64,000 bases of DNA, from positions 380,215,016 through 380,279,015 of the forward strand of contig OX465597.1 in NCBI GenBank assembly GCA_950022295.1. The letters run 5' to 3'. This document shows positions 33,953 through 45,392 of the stretch, one piece after another (within the stretch, counting starts at the first letter, position 1; each line of letters starts with the position of its first letter). The position numbers and the translations under genes were made by a program. The stretch is from Bromus sterilis. Its lineage: Eukaryota; Streptophyta; Magnoliopsida; Poales; Poaceae. Below the pieces are notes generated by a model, which was given only the letters and a program-made list of their open reading frames with translations, ran no database searches and was not told the origin of the DNA.

Positions 33953-34732
33953 ATGGTGGATCTTCCCCCTCGGCAGATTGTTCGTTTGACTAGGTGCCTC
34001 GGTGTGCGTGGCCATCCCGCCATGCTGATCGAGATGATGTCCTACATTGGATATCGATGGTACCCTGAGTACACAGTTGAGGAGCAGTTCCTTGACTTTA
34101 ACCAGACCCAGTTCCACTGCATTGTCAGGATCTACCCGCACCACAATGGAGTCACTCAGCCTATCCATTTTGGACATGGCATTGGCATGACTGAGAACAT
34201 GGCTGTGCAGGATGCTGCATACTCATGTATTACCCTGCTGAGAGAGGAGCACGCTATGCTTGGAGGCACATCTTTCCTCTATATCCCTGCTGCACTTCCA
34301 GGAGAAGAGGGGTATTACACCGGACTGTACACAAATCACTCTTTGGAGGATCCTTTGCTTCAGATCACTGCTCGGCACGCTTGTGATAGAGATCGTGATG
34401 CACGTGCCCTTCGTTTTGAGCTTCACGCCACCCGTGTTCGTCTTTATCGAGCACTTACACTCCTGGCTCCTTTTGTGAGTGTTGGATTAGTGGAGTATGA
34501 TGTTATCTACCTAGTCAGGACACAGATGCCTTCTCGAGTTGCTTGGCCCGAGATTGGAGGCATTTTTCCACCCCGTGGTCCTCTGCTTCCACCCTATGCT
34601 GGACCTAGGCCCCATCCTTGCCCAAATGGATATCAGGGTCCACAGGCCTCCGTGTTTTCCGATGGTCACCTTCAGCTACCGGGTTACGCGGGTAACTTTT
34701 ACGAGGACTACTATGGAGATGGAGATGAGTGA
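33953..34732 (+). CDS. Element E single ORF, 259 aa, dsRBD-like N-terminal region
   Basis: The ATG follows a pyrimidine-rich TTTCAGTTTCAG, so it may be reached by splicing as well as from genomic RNA. The frame is intact to TGA. Residues about 20-99 follow the double-stranded-RNA-binding domain pattern: a first helix (HPAMLIEMMSYIG), PEY (38-40), a strand around FHCIVRI (54-60), a loop with GHGIG (74-78), and a helix with the A-x3-AA spacing (NMAVQDAAYSCITLL, 82-96). The basic KKxAK tip of classical dsRBDs is replaced by MTENMA, so RNA binding is uncertain. The central part is charged and probably helical (RHACDRDRDARALRFEL). The C-terminus is Pro/Gly/Tyr-rich. There is no gag, protease, RT or integrase motif. 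The domain assignment is my inference from spacing. Confidence 0.55.
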   Translation: MVDLPPRQIVRLTRCLGVRGHPAMLIEMMSYIGYRWYPEYTVEEQFLDFNQTQFHCIVRIYPHHNGVTQPIHFGHGIGMTENMAVQDAAYSCITLLREEHAMLGGTSFLYIPAALPGEEGYYTGLYTNHSLEDPLLQITARHACDRDRDARALRFELHATRVRLYRALTLLAPFVSVGLVEYDVIYLVRTQMPSRVAWPEIGGIFPPRGPLLPPYAGPRPHPCPNGYQGPQASVFSDGHLQLPGYAGNFYEDYYGDGDE

Positions 34733-34892
34733 GACCGTCTTTGGTCTTACTTTAGTGAGGATGTAGTACTATCTTAGTATATTGTACGCAAGGTGTTCTA
34801 AGTTCCAGAGTCTTAGATAAATAATGTATAGGAAGTCAGAGTGCCTCTGAAGGATGTATCATCTTCATCACGTTTGTATTAGCTTGGCGCTT

Positions 34893-36509
34893 TGATACGT
34901 CCAAAACGTATCTATAATTTCTGCTTGCTCCATGCATGTTTTGTGTGATATTGCTATGATCTATATACACTTTCATACACTTTTGATCATATTTGGACTA
35001 ACCTATTAACTCAGTGCACCCCAGTGCCAGTTCCTGTTTTCTGCTGTTTTTCTATTTCAGTTTTCCCCCATATAAAAAGTGCCAGAAAAATTCCGGGAAA
35101 AATACAGGAAATATCAGCGTACAGGAAGCTTCGAGAAGAGCCCGGGAGGGGCCAGAGGGGAGCCACGGGGCCCCAGGTGGCCACCCGGCGCGACCCCACC
35201 CCTGGCCGCGCCAGGGGGGCGCCTGGGGCCCCTGGTCCACCTCTGGCTGCCCCCTTCGCCTATTTATTCTCCGTCATGGGAAAACTCCAGAGGAGGAACC
35301 CTATTCCGCAAACTCGCCTCTGTTCCGCCGCCGCCGCGCTTCCGAAGATCGGGAGCACCAGAAGACCTCTTCCCGGCACCCTGCCGGAGGGAGGATTGAC
35401 CTCCGGGAGTCTCCTCTCCACCATGGATGCTCCCCGGATGTCTCGTGAGTAGTTTTCCTTGGACCATGGGTCCGTGATCATTAGCTATGTGATGTTCTCC
35501 TCCCCTCTTTGATCTTCATTGTTTAGACCTCGTGAGCTTCCCTACATGATCGAGGCACCTTTGTAATATTTCTGTTGTTGCTATGCTGAGTTTGGAGGGA
35601 TCTGATGGATTATGAGATTATGTTCAGATTGTGATAGAGCAATATATTTGGTTTTATCTCTTATATTTTTGTTCCTAAGTAATTCTTGCATGTTCTCCAT
35701 TGCTGTTTATTGCTTTGGCCAAGTAGTAGGTAGTGACTCCAAGAGGGAACGTTGTGCTAGATTGTGGGTTCATGCCCCCCGATGACACGCTTGAGTGACA
35801 GAAACATAAGTCTAGGGGATGTGCTGTTGCCACAAGGGGGAAACAACGGTGCTTGTAACCGCGGTTACAAGGATTGTTTACTTTACGCAAAGTTCTTTTT
35901 AATGCAGTTGTCTGTTGCTTTGGGTTTACACTTTGGGTGGGGCTCACAACTTAATACCAGCGAGATGTTCTGGATAGATATCTCAAGGTGGATGATTAGT
36001 AGTACATGCAGATGGATTTCGGTCTACTTATTTTGGCGTACTGCCCGTGCTTTTGAGCCTCTTCCTTTCTTTTGTAGCATAGTTAGCATTGCGGTGCGTT
36101 CATAATCCTGTTAATTGCCCTTCTGTAATTTGTTTACCTCGCATAGCAGTTTTATCGTCTTTTGGGAGAGAGACATCACTAGTGAACATCACGTATCCCG
36201 GTCCATATCCTCATTATTATTTCCAAGTTATATTTACTTTACTGCTTTTACTTGCTATCATTATCCCTTGCGTTTTATCCTTTGTGAACAACAAGACCGG
36301 AGATATTGACAACCTCTCTGAACTTCGTTGGGAACAAAGTTATCTGTGTCTGTGTGCAGGTCCGCGTCAGTTGCACCGCTGACACCTACTTATCATCTCT
36401 GGAGTCCTACTGGAGACAAACCTTGGTATCTTCACCGAGGGAAAACTGCTGCTGCACTACATCTCAAACCTTCCACTTGGGGTAACCAACGAAGGGCGAG
36501 AAGCCATCA
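34893..36509 (+). repeat. Element D 5' LTR
   Basis: 1,617 bp, TGATACGTCC…AAGCCATCA. GC palindrome at 35173-35226, followed by the TATA-like CCTATTTATTC (about 35260). Confidence 0.88.
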
Positions 36510-36520
36510 AGCAAGTTTTC

Positions 36521-36538
36521 TGGCGCCGTTGCCGGGGA
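36521..36538 (+). other. Element D primer-binding site
   Basis: TGGCGCCGTTGCCGGGGA, tRNA-Asp type, 11 bp after the LTR. Confidence 0.88.
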
Positions 36539-36688
36539 CTCCGAGTGCTAAGATAGGGGAGTTGCACACTACCCTTTACCTTTGTTTTTTAGTCTTGTTA
36601 GTTTACCTTTCAGTTTTTATCTTTGTGTCTTTTATCAAAATTTACAAAAAAATTATTTATCTTGCTTTTAGTAGTCCTCCTTGTTTAG

Positions 36689-37525
36689 ATGAACATGTTA
36701 GGACTAGGTGCTTTACGGGAATCGGAAGTTCTCGATTTCCGTCAAAGAGATGGAGAAAATATGAAGAAGGCATGGGACAGAATTTCCGAAGCACATAAAA
36801 GAATTATGCCTTGGATATCTATAAAAATTGTGCTTAGAAATTTTTACCATGGTCTTTTTAAGTGGTGTAAACACTCTCTTGACATTATAGCTGAAGGAGA
36901 TTTTCTATAGTGTGATGAAGATAGGGTTTTTGATATTTTGCATAGTCTATCTAGTTATTTTGTTTATGATCGTAGTGTTGATACTGTCATAGATAGACTT
37001 GCCACTATTGAATAAAGATTGGATGCTCTAGACTTGAGTAAAGTAGAGGAACTTAAGCCCAACAAGAAAGAAATGTTGGAGATAGATGATGATTGGGAGC
37101 CCTTTGTTAGGATTAGCATCTCTAACCAAGGCTTCCTTGCTCTTTGTGATATTGGATCCACAGTTTCTACTATGCCAAAAATAGTTTATGATTCTTTGAA
37201 GCTAGATATGGATAAATTATCATCTTATCATGAACATTCTAATGGAGATAGTTCAGAGATTAAAGGAAAGGTAAAAGAAGTCCAAGTTGCATTCCTTCAT
37301 AGGACTGCACCAATGGATTTCTTCATCATGGAGCTAAACCAAAATAACATTGTGCTCGGAAGAGACTTCCTCCGTGCTATGAAAGGCTTCATTGATATTG
37401 GTAATAGGCACATACTCTTATGCGGTATGGAAAAAGGTAAGTATATCTTTCCTAGTAAGAAGAAGAATGAGCTTATTGAAAATCAATTTGAAGGTTTTTA
37501 TGATTCTGATCTTGGATACCCTTGA
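36689..37525 (+). pseudogene. Element D gag fragment fused to aspartic protease
   Basis: A single frame of 278 codons starts at ATG 36689 and ends with GYP and TGA at 37525. It has two in-frame stops (TAG 36908-36910, TAA 37013-37015). The first part keeps the end of the gag domain (RDGENMKKAWDRISEAHKRI, FYHGLFKWCKHSLD). The second part is a retropepsin-like protease with ALCDIGSTVSTMP as the active-site strand and GRDFLRAMKGFIDI near its end. Compared with autonomous Athila elements the first half of gag and all of RT to integrase are missing. The stops leave no functional product. Confidence 0.72.
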
Positions 37526-40366
37526 TTCTTCTTTTGCACCATGCCTAGCTAATGGCTTTAAAGAAGCGCTTTCGGGAGGCAGCCCGCAACGAATTTAGGT
37601 TTTTTCTTTTTGCTTTTGTTGTGTCTTGATGATTGTTACTTCTGTAGCAACATCATTGTATCTTTATTTTTCAGCTTTGTGCCAAGTTATAGCCTCTTAC
37701 GGCAAGGGAAGTAAAAGTTGTGACATGCTGTCCAAAAAACAGATTCTGTCCTCGTGACCAGAAAAATTTCAGAAAAATCCCTATTCATCTTTTTGAGCTG
37801 AAATTTTTACACAGTATGCTCTATGCAATTATGAAACTTCCGTATGTTCTGATTTTTTTGATTTGAGTTGCATAAGTGCCCCTAAAAAATTCTTTACTAT
37901 CTGCTGTTCTGTTTTTCGCAGATTCTTCCACGTTTTGTCTCTCCTAACTTTTGCAAACCTTAAGCTTGCTTTTTCTTTGCAAAAACTTTTTGGCACTCTT
38001 GAGAAACAGTAGATCTTCAAGAATATCTTTATATCCAGTGGGAAAAATTATTTATTAAGGGTACTAACCTCTCTAATCAACTTATGATGAGTTATGTATG
38101 AAGGGAGTTTTCAAGTGTGTGATGGAAGATGATGAAAGAAGATCCAGGAGTGTCAATCTCTCAAGCTTGGGGATGCCCCCATGCATCCCCAACAAATATT
38201 CAAGGAGACTCAAGCATCTAAGCTTGGGGATGCCCCCGTGCATCCCCTTCTCCATCAACAATCATCAGTTCGTCCTTCGTCTCACTATATTTTTATCACT
38301 TCATGCGTTATGTGCTATGCTTGGAGCGTCTCGCTCTTAGGTTTTGTTTTTAGTTTTCTTTAGCTTTGCTTGCTGTTCATAACAAGTTAGATCCCGTCTT
38401 ACTTTGTGTGGGAGAGAAACATGCTCCACTTTCAAAATTTAGAACGCATCATAGGATTTTTCCTGCTTATGTTTTTGCTGTTGTGTGTTCTTTATCTTTT
38501 CATAGCTACTGCCATGTTTAGTTTTAGTCTTAGCTTGTCTTTAGCAAGAGCCTTGGATTTTGTTTAGTTTGTTGCTGGAACTCTTTTTAGTTTTCATGTT
38601 TATCTTGTTAAAGAGAGTTGGTTGTTGCACTGAGTTGTGTCTTGTTTGGAAAGTAGGTAATTGAGGTTGCTATTTAATTTTAGTAGTAACTTGCAATAGT
38701 TTTGAGGTATTGTTGTGAGTAATGTTTGAAATTTTGGTGTCAAGAGCTCTTGCCTATTAGTGATAGGTGTCGTATTTTGGGAAATCCGTGTGTATTTTCA
38801 AAACCTACAAAACTAGTTGAGAACTCTAGCTACTAGATGGATCACTACTCTTCTGAGGAGTCGAATATCAGAGAACATTCACGTACCATGAGTCGAGGAT
38901 GCGCAAGGATAACCAAAACCCCATACACTCCTCCTCGGGGTACTTGTCTCTTTGTGAACCTCCTTATTAGATTGAGAGTTACCGATAATAAGTGCATGAG
39001 TTCTTCAGACTAATGTAAGTATTGAAAGTTGACACTTCCACCTTCCCATATTTTGCTAGCCTCTCCCGTGCCGTGCATTTCCTTCTTCTCACTCCGAGAG
39101 TTGGTGTCCACCTTCGCCGGTACATCCAAACCCTTGGCATGATACGCTCTGTCATCATAAGCCTCCTTATATCTTCCCTCAAAACAGCCACCATACCTAC
39201 CTATCAAGGCATTTCCATAGCCTTTCCGAGTTATATTGCCATGCAACTTCCGCCTCTTCATGACTTGATCTTCATGTCATACATGTTCTTGCTACACTGG
39301 CAGCGACATACATTGCATACTTCATGATAGTTACATCTTCTTAATGTTTTGAGTACCTTGTAAAGTGTGAAAGATCTCCTTTACCTTCTTGTAAAATAGA
39401 GTGTTGCCCTTAAGTGAGGAAAAGATCCCAAAGTGGACACATTAAAAGATCCCCAAGAGGACAAATGAGAGTTAAATAGAAAGAGCCATTGAGGACACAA
39501 AAAAATACAAAAAAATAGGAAAAAGAGAAAAAAAAAATAAAAAGAGAGAAAGGGGCAACACTACTATCCTTTTGAGAGATCCACACTAGTACTCCCTCTA
39601 TATCCTTGTACTCCATAGAGATGATCATTATGCATACAGCTATGTGGGGACCTTCACACTATAGAACTTGGCTTGCATATTCCAAGGATGAGCCTCCTCA
39701 AACGAGCTCTAGGTCTTCATGAGCGAGCAAGTTAGATGCTCCCCCACTAGTTCCTTTGGAGAGCTTCTTAGCTCGTATGTGCATCCGTTGCATGGCAATC
39801 CCTACTCCTCACATCATATCTATCATTTGGCATCCCTTGCCTATGATTGTCCTCATTGATGTGAGCCTTTCTCATCCTTTTGTCTTCCTCCTCCACTGTA
39901 CTTCTCTCTTTGCCATCTTAAGTGTCAACTCTCGTGCTTACGCTCATCCATTGCATGAGTGCTCAAAATATCGAAAAGGAGTGGATCAAATTGACTTGTA
40001 CCTGGCTAGTGGTCTGGGGACGAGTCAAGATAAGATTCCAGAAAAAGACCAAGTGTGAAACTTTATTAGATTGAGTTCTCAGCACAAAAAATACTTTTTT
40101 TTCGTATTCCCTATCCCCCTTCTTGCACGCAAACACCATTTGGAGACATTCGAGTCACGGACAGCGAGAGCTCTTGCACTTATTGTTCTTTTGTTACTTG
40201 TTTCAATGCTAATATAGACTCTTTCATGTTATGACTTGAATTGAATCTCTAACCTTGATTGCTTTACTTTTCAAAGTTCTTTTATGGTTGCTAGCATGTC
40301 ACCACAGAAATTATGTTGTTATCATTTACCTACTCGAGGACGAGCAGGAATTCAGCTTGGGGATGT
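37526..40366 (+). other. Element D 3' internal spacer
   Basis: Non-coding. Shares its sequence series with the spacer of element C. Hairpin-forming GGGGATGCCCCCATGCATCC-type blocks occur at 38171-38192 and 38225-38246. It ends in the PPT AGCTTGGGGATGT. Confidence 0.65.
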
Positions 40367-41980
40367 TGATACGTCCAAAACGTATCTATAATTTCTGCTT
40401 GCTCCATGCATGTTTTGTGTGATATTGCTATGATCTATATACACTTTCATACACTTTTGATCATATTTGGACTAACCTATTAACTCAGTGCACCCCAGTG
40501 CCAGTTCCTGTTTTCTGCTGTTTTTCTATTTCAGTTTCCCCCATATAAAAAGTGCCAGAAAAATTCCGGGAAAAATACAGGAAAAATCAGCGTACAGGAA
40601 GCTTCGAGAAGTGCCCGGGAGGGGCCAGAGGGGAGCCAGGGGGCCCAGGAGGCCACCCGGTGCGGCCCCACCCTGGCCGCGCCAGGGGGGCGCCTGGGGC
40701 CCCTGGTCCACCTCTGGCTGCCCCCCTTCGCCTATTTATTCTCCGTCACGGGAAAACTCCTGAGGAGGAACCCTATTCCGCAAACTCGCCTCTGTTCCGC
40801 CGCCGCCGCGCTTCCGAAGATCGGGAGCACCAGAAGACCTCTTCCCGGCACCCTGCCGGAGGGAGGATTGACCTCCGGGAGTCTCCTCTCCACCATGGAT
40901 GCTCCCCGGATGTCTCGTGAGTAGTTTTCCTTGGACCATGGGTCCGTGAGCAGTAGCTATGTGATGTTCTCCTCCCCTCTTTGATCTTCATTGTTTAGAC
41001 CTCGTGAGCTGCCCTACATGATCGAGGCACCTTTGTAATATTTCTGCTGTTGCTATGCTGAGTTTGGAGGGATCTGATGGATTATGAGATTATGTTCAGA
41101 TTGTGATAGAGTAATATATTTGGTTTTTATCTCTTATATTTTTGTTCCTAAGTAATTCTTGCATGTTCTCCGTTGTTGTTTATTGCTTTGGCCAAGTAGT
41201 AGGTAGTGACTCCAAGAGCGAACATTGTGCTAGATTGTCGGTTCATGCCCCCCGATGACACGCTTGAGTGACAGAAACATGAGTCTAGGGGATGTGCTGT
41301 TGCCACAAGGGGGAAACAACGGTGCTTGTAACCGCGGTTACAAGGATTGTTTACTTTACGCAAAGTTCTTTTTAGTGCAGTTGTCTGTTGCTTTGGGTTT
41401 ACACTTTGGGTGGGGCTCGCAACTTAATACCAGCGAGATGTTCTGGATAGATATCTCAAGGTGGATGATTAGTAGTAGATGCAGATGGATTTCGGTCTAC
41501 TTATTTTGGCGTACTGCCCGTGCTTTTGAGCCTCTTCCTTTCTTTTGTAGCATAGTTAGCATTGCGGTGCATTCATAATCCTGTCAATTGCCCTTCTGTA
41601 ATTTGTTTACCTCGCATAGCAGTTTTATCGTCTTTTGGGAGAGAGACATCACTAGTGAACATCACGTATCCCGGTCTATATCCTCATTATTATTTCCAAG
41701 CTATATTTACTTTACTGCTTTTACTTGCTATCATTATCCCTTGCGTTTTATCCTTTGTGAACAACAAGACCGGAGAGATTGACAACCTCTCTGAACTTCG
41801 TTGGGAACGAAGTTATCTGTGTCTGTGTGCAGGTCCGCGTCAGTTGTGCCGCTGACACCTACTTATCATCTCTGGAGTCCTACTGGAGACAAACCTTGGT
41901 ATCTTCACCGAGGGAAAACTACTTTTGCACTACATCTCAAACCTTCCACTTGGGGTAACCAACGAAGGGCGAGAACATCA
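40367..41980 (+). repeat. Element D 3' LTR
   Basis: 1,614 bp. Its end reads GAGAACATCA where the 5' LTR has GAGAAGCCATCA. The last bases overlap the microhomology at the rearranged junction with E. GC palindrome at 40645-40697. Confidence 0.82.
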
Positions 41981-42011
41981 GAGGTATATCATACACATTT
42001 GCATTTTGAAG

Positions 42012-43986
42012 TAAATTCAAATGCTTTTGCATTTTGAACCTTAGCAACTTAACCCAATTCACTTGAACATCAGAGGCATATCATACACATTTCAAGATGA
42101 ATTACCTTGTTCAAACAATAACATTTGTAACTTGGCTAAATTGAATTCAAATTGGAGTTTGAATTTGCAATATACTCCATTTAAATGGAATTGCCTCACA
42201 CATCAGAATCATGCAAACCAAGTTTCAACCTTCAACCATGTGTTTGTGCATTGTATTTACTTTGCTACCTTGTTTGTTGTTTGTCGAGTAGAGGTGGAAC
42301 CGGAATAGCAGGCTGCCCCCTTCGTTGAAGATCCCGAGACTGAACCTCGTCAGCAAGGCAAGCAAACCCCCATTGATCATGTCGATAAAATCCCAATTCC
42401 CTCTCAGTCTCGCTTATGCATTGTTTAGGATGATTACCATGCTACGTTTCTACCGCATAGATGAACCCATTCCTTTGCATGACCTATCTTTTGTCATAGT
42501 AGTAAGCAAACCACAATCCTAGCAAATGTAGGAGTTGATTGATATCATGTGGCCCCTGCAATTGTTACTGCTTACTGCATGCTTAGAGTGATACAATGTT
42601 GTTACTGTTATGTGAGTCGGGATGGTAGCAATCATGATGATGATGGTGGAAATGTGTTGGTGAATCTACCCTAATACAAGGTGAACGATGAGAGGCTGTG
42701 TAGGAGTACACAGTGGGTTGTCTCGTTGAACACCGCCCTAAGTCCGAGTTCTTGTGTGGTGATCCAAGATGAAGAGTACAACCACACATTGGGCTCACTG
42801 ACCCCTCTCAACCTATTAACTCATCCCTTTCGATGTCCAGATGTCGCAGTAGTTCGGAGTTTCGGTAGGTTTGTGTCCTGGCTGCTAAGTGAGAGAACGG
42901 CTCAACCGAGACCGGCTTATGCACCACACACACATCATCTGGGCCACTTCGGTAAACCGGCCGGGTTCACGATAGTGGTAGCCAACCCAGGTAGGCGGCT
43001 TTCTTGGAGTAGATCGGCTACGAGGTAACAGTTGTGGTGAGCATCCTCGCTGACACTTCTTGAACGGTGTCGAGTACAAAGGAGGTAATTGATGATCATG
43101 CGTGTGTAGCGGTACACCCCTGCAGGGTTAACAAAACTATTCGAATAGCCGCGTCCGCGGTTAAGGACTGCTTGGAAAGCTTAGCTTGATTATTAGACAA
43201 CTTGAACTGGATACTTATAAAACTTACCAAGATAAGCGTGAGTGCTATGGCGTGCTTTCTCGTGGGGAAGTCGAGGAAGGCACCATAGTGGTGTAATTGG
43301 TTGAAGAGATGTAGTGGACTCGTGTACGCTTCTTACCTCAAGTCTAGTACTCGTAGTTCAGGATTAGCCAAGTCAAAGCTGGCACTTCTGCAATTGTACC
43401 CCACCTCCCTTTACCTTGATACATGTGCATGAGTAGTATAGTTCCTACGTAAGTCTTGCTGAGTACGACTTTGTACTCACGTTTTCTTATTCTATGTTTT
43501 AGATGAACCCACTGACCCCGAAGGTGGATTCTTCATCGAGCTCGATGAGGACCCATACACCAAGTTGGCGGTCTTTTATACACCAAGTGGCCCTTAGATG
43601 TGATCTGGTTGGGGCATCGCGATGCGATTGTTCGAGACTCTGTCTCGTGCACACTTTGATGTATGATCGAGCCCGCCCTAGACCCCGACTAAGTGATCGG
43701 GCTGGATTAAATCTAGGTAAGGGTTATAATACAATCGATAGTATGGTTGAGGCGACTTGTCTATGAGTATGGGAGTTCACCACCCATATGTTTTAGACTT
43801 GTCTGCGGACGATGAGGACCCATCTCAGTTGATCATCCGGCCTGGATGGGATGCCCCTCACGTTCGATGCTTTCCGATAACGTTCTGTGCTTGGCCTTGT
43901 CTTCTTAGACAAGTGGGTACGGTTCTCGGCTCTCCATACGATTGTGTTGTAGCGAGTCTTGCATACGCTAACCCCGGGTCCCGACA
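42012..43986 (+). repeat. Element E 3' LTR, 5'-truncated
   Basis: It corresponds to 31360-33534 of the 5' LTR, so the first 1.8 kb of the LTR is missing. It also lacks an 11-bp segment near 42168 and a segment of about 230 bp near 43545 that in the 5' copy holds an AATAAAATG polyadenylation-like signal (about 32988). Confidence 0.85.
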
Positions 43987-43991
43987 CTGGC

Positions 43992-44881
43992 TCTCACCAT
44001 ATATACAAGTCAACTTCTGTCGCACCGGCTCTCGCCATATATATATAAGTCAACGCTCATCGCACTGGCTCTCCCCATATATATAAGTTGACTTTTGTCG
44101 CACCGGCTCTATCCACATTCAGATGCTCATACTGACTTTGAGTTTGCACACATTATTACGGGTTGTTGAAGGAAATATATTCCAGCACTCGAAGGGCCAC
44201 TCTATTTGGAAGCTGGGAACACAACCCATCATGTCATATCTACCGGATTCAGGAAATTCGCATTCATCGGTTTTTATTAGCAAGCAAACATTTGTCGGCT
44301 TAAAAAAATAACCAGCTTTGGCATATAATACTTGCCGACTTCAGAAAACAAGCAAGAAATGGTAAGTCCCAGGTTGCTGCAGGCAAGACAACTCGGCACT
44401 TGGGGCCTACACTACTTCGAAGCAAAATTCACAAGTACAAGTCCCAGGTTGCTATAGGCAAGACAACCCGACACATGGGGGCTACACCAGCATGACTATT
44501 TTATATACGAAACTCCAAGTCATCACGAGATGATAAACTCAGAGCTTGGCAGCTACAGGTGATATGGACATAAAATTTCCTGCAAAAATTTTCCCGAGTC
44601 CTTTTGACAAGACACATAAGAGAAAAAAGAAACATTGAACTCAAAAGTGGAAGAGCTCAAAAATTGAAGCATATCGGGTTCATTGACATGAATCAGTGGA
44701 GCGAGCCGGCCTACCGATTTGGCCTCCAGACCCGGTCTTTATCCTAACTATTCATTATACCGGAAGTTTACCATTGACGCGCACCCAGTGTTCTCTTCTA
44801 CGACAATATCATTGCCAAGGAAAAGCAGAGGAAAGATGAAGCCGACTCCAAGATTGCGTCCAAGCTAAACTTGGGGGCTAC
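43992..44881 (+). other. Element B right interior, repeats and PPT
   Basis: A short array of about 50-bp units (GCACCGGCTCTCGCCATATAT, ATAAGTCAACTTCTGTC) runs 43987-44110. Two copies of an approximately 75-bp unit (AAGTCCCAGGTTGCT…GGCAAGACAAC) occur at 44366-44500. No coding sequence. PPT at 44868-44881. Confidence 0.6.
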
Positions 44882-45392
44882 TGTCCTCTACAGGAGTAGG
44901 CCTGACGGAGACTCTCCTCTACAGGAGTAGGCCTGACGGAGACTCTCCTCTACAGGAGTCAACTCAACTTGGAAGATTACAAGACTTAGAGTAGGGCTCG
45001 GATTGATATCCAACTTGTAATACAAGATGAGACTAGTTTGTATCAGAATATGACTCTACATGTAAGCCTCCCCCTTCCACCTATATAAGGAGGGGTAGGG
45101 AGTCCATAGAGGCCAAGTCCACTAGAGTAGGTTTTCGCCATGAAAGTAGGCTTTCGCTTGAATACAACTGTAAGAGAGTCGGCGACACGCCGACAACTCA
45201 CCGTGAGCAAAGGAATAAGACCTGGCCAAAAACAACATGTAGCGTCTTTACAGGACGGTGTTTCCCGGGGCCTAAAGCTGTATAAAATCGTGTTTTCTCT
45301 CTCTATGATATTCTTCTTCCTCGTACACTCGTAGCAAAGGCCCCATAATCAAGTTCTCACATGAGGACATCTGCCGTGACTTTCCCACGACA
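44882..45392 (+). repeat. Element B 3' LTR (511 bp)
   Basis: TGTCCTCTACAGG…CCCACGACA. Matches the 5' LTR except that nearly the whole minisatellite at its start is missing. Two units remain (44882-44960). TATA-like CTATATAAGG at about 45081. Confidence 0.85.

Larger units (their letters stand above)
34893..41980 (+). mobile_element. Element D: Athila-like non-autonomous element inserted in E
   Basis: LTRs are 34893-36509 and 40367-41980, both beginning TGATACGTCCAAAACGTATC and nearly identical. A tRNA-Asp PBS (36521-36538), a gag-protease frame, a spacer and a PPT (40354-40366) lie between. RT, RNase H and integrase are absent. The left flank is CGCTT and the right flank GAGGT, so no target duplication survives: the right flank was replaced by a rearrangement that also removed the rest of E's interior. 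Family close to element C. Confidence 0.85.
29546..43986 (+). mobile_element. Element E: LARD-like retrotransposon with ~4 kb LTRs, inserted in B
   Basis: The 5' LTR is 29546-33534 (TGTCACAACCCC…GGTCCCGACA). A tRNA-Met PBS follows. The interior is 33535-34892 with one ORF. Element D and a rearrangement follow, and the truncated 3' LTR runs to 43986. A perfect target duplication CTGGC flanks it (29541-29545, 43987-43991). The long LTR and the absence of gag-pol fit the LARD class. Sukkula of barley has such an architecture, but the family name is not verified here. Surviving LTR parts are close to identical, so the insertion looks recent. Confidence 0.85.
18759..45392 (+). mobile_element. Element B: non-autonomous LTR retrotransposon inserted in A
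   Basis: The left LTR begins TGTCGGGG at 18759, is split by element C, and ends …CCCACGACA at 27146. The right LTR is 44882-45392 and has the same end. Flanks are CGTCG (left) and AGTCG (right, 45393-45397), a target duplication with one mismatch. The PBS follows the left LTR; a PPT AACTTGGGGGCTAC (44868-44881) precedes the right LTR. B's own interior is about 3.3 kb and contains only repeats and no gag or pol, so B depended on proteins from another element. Confidence 0.82.
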
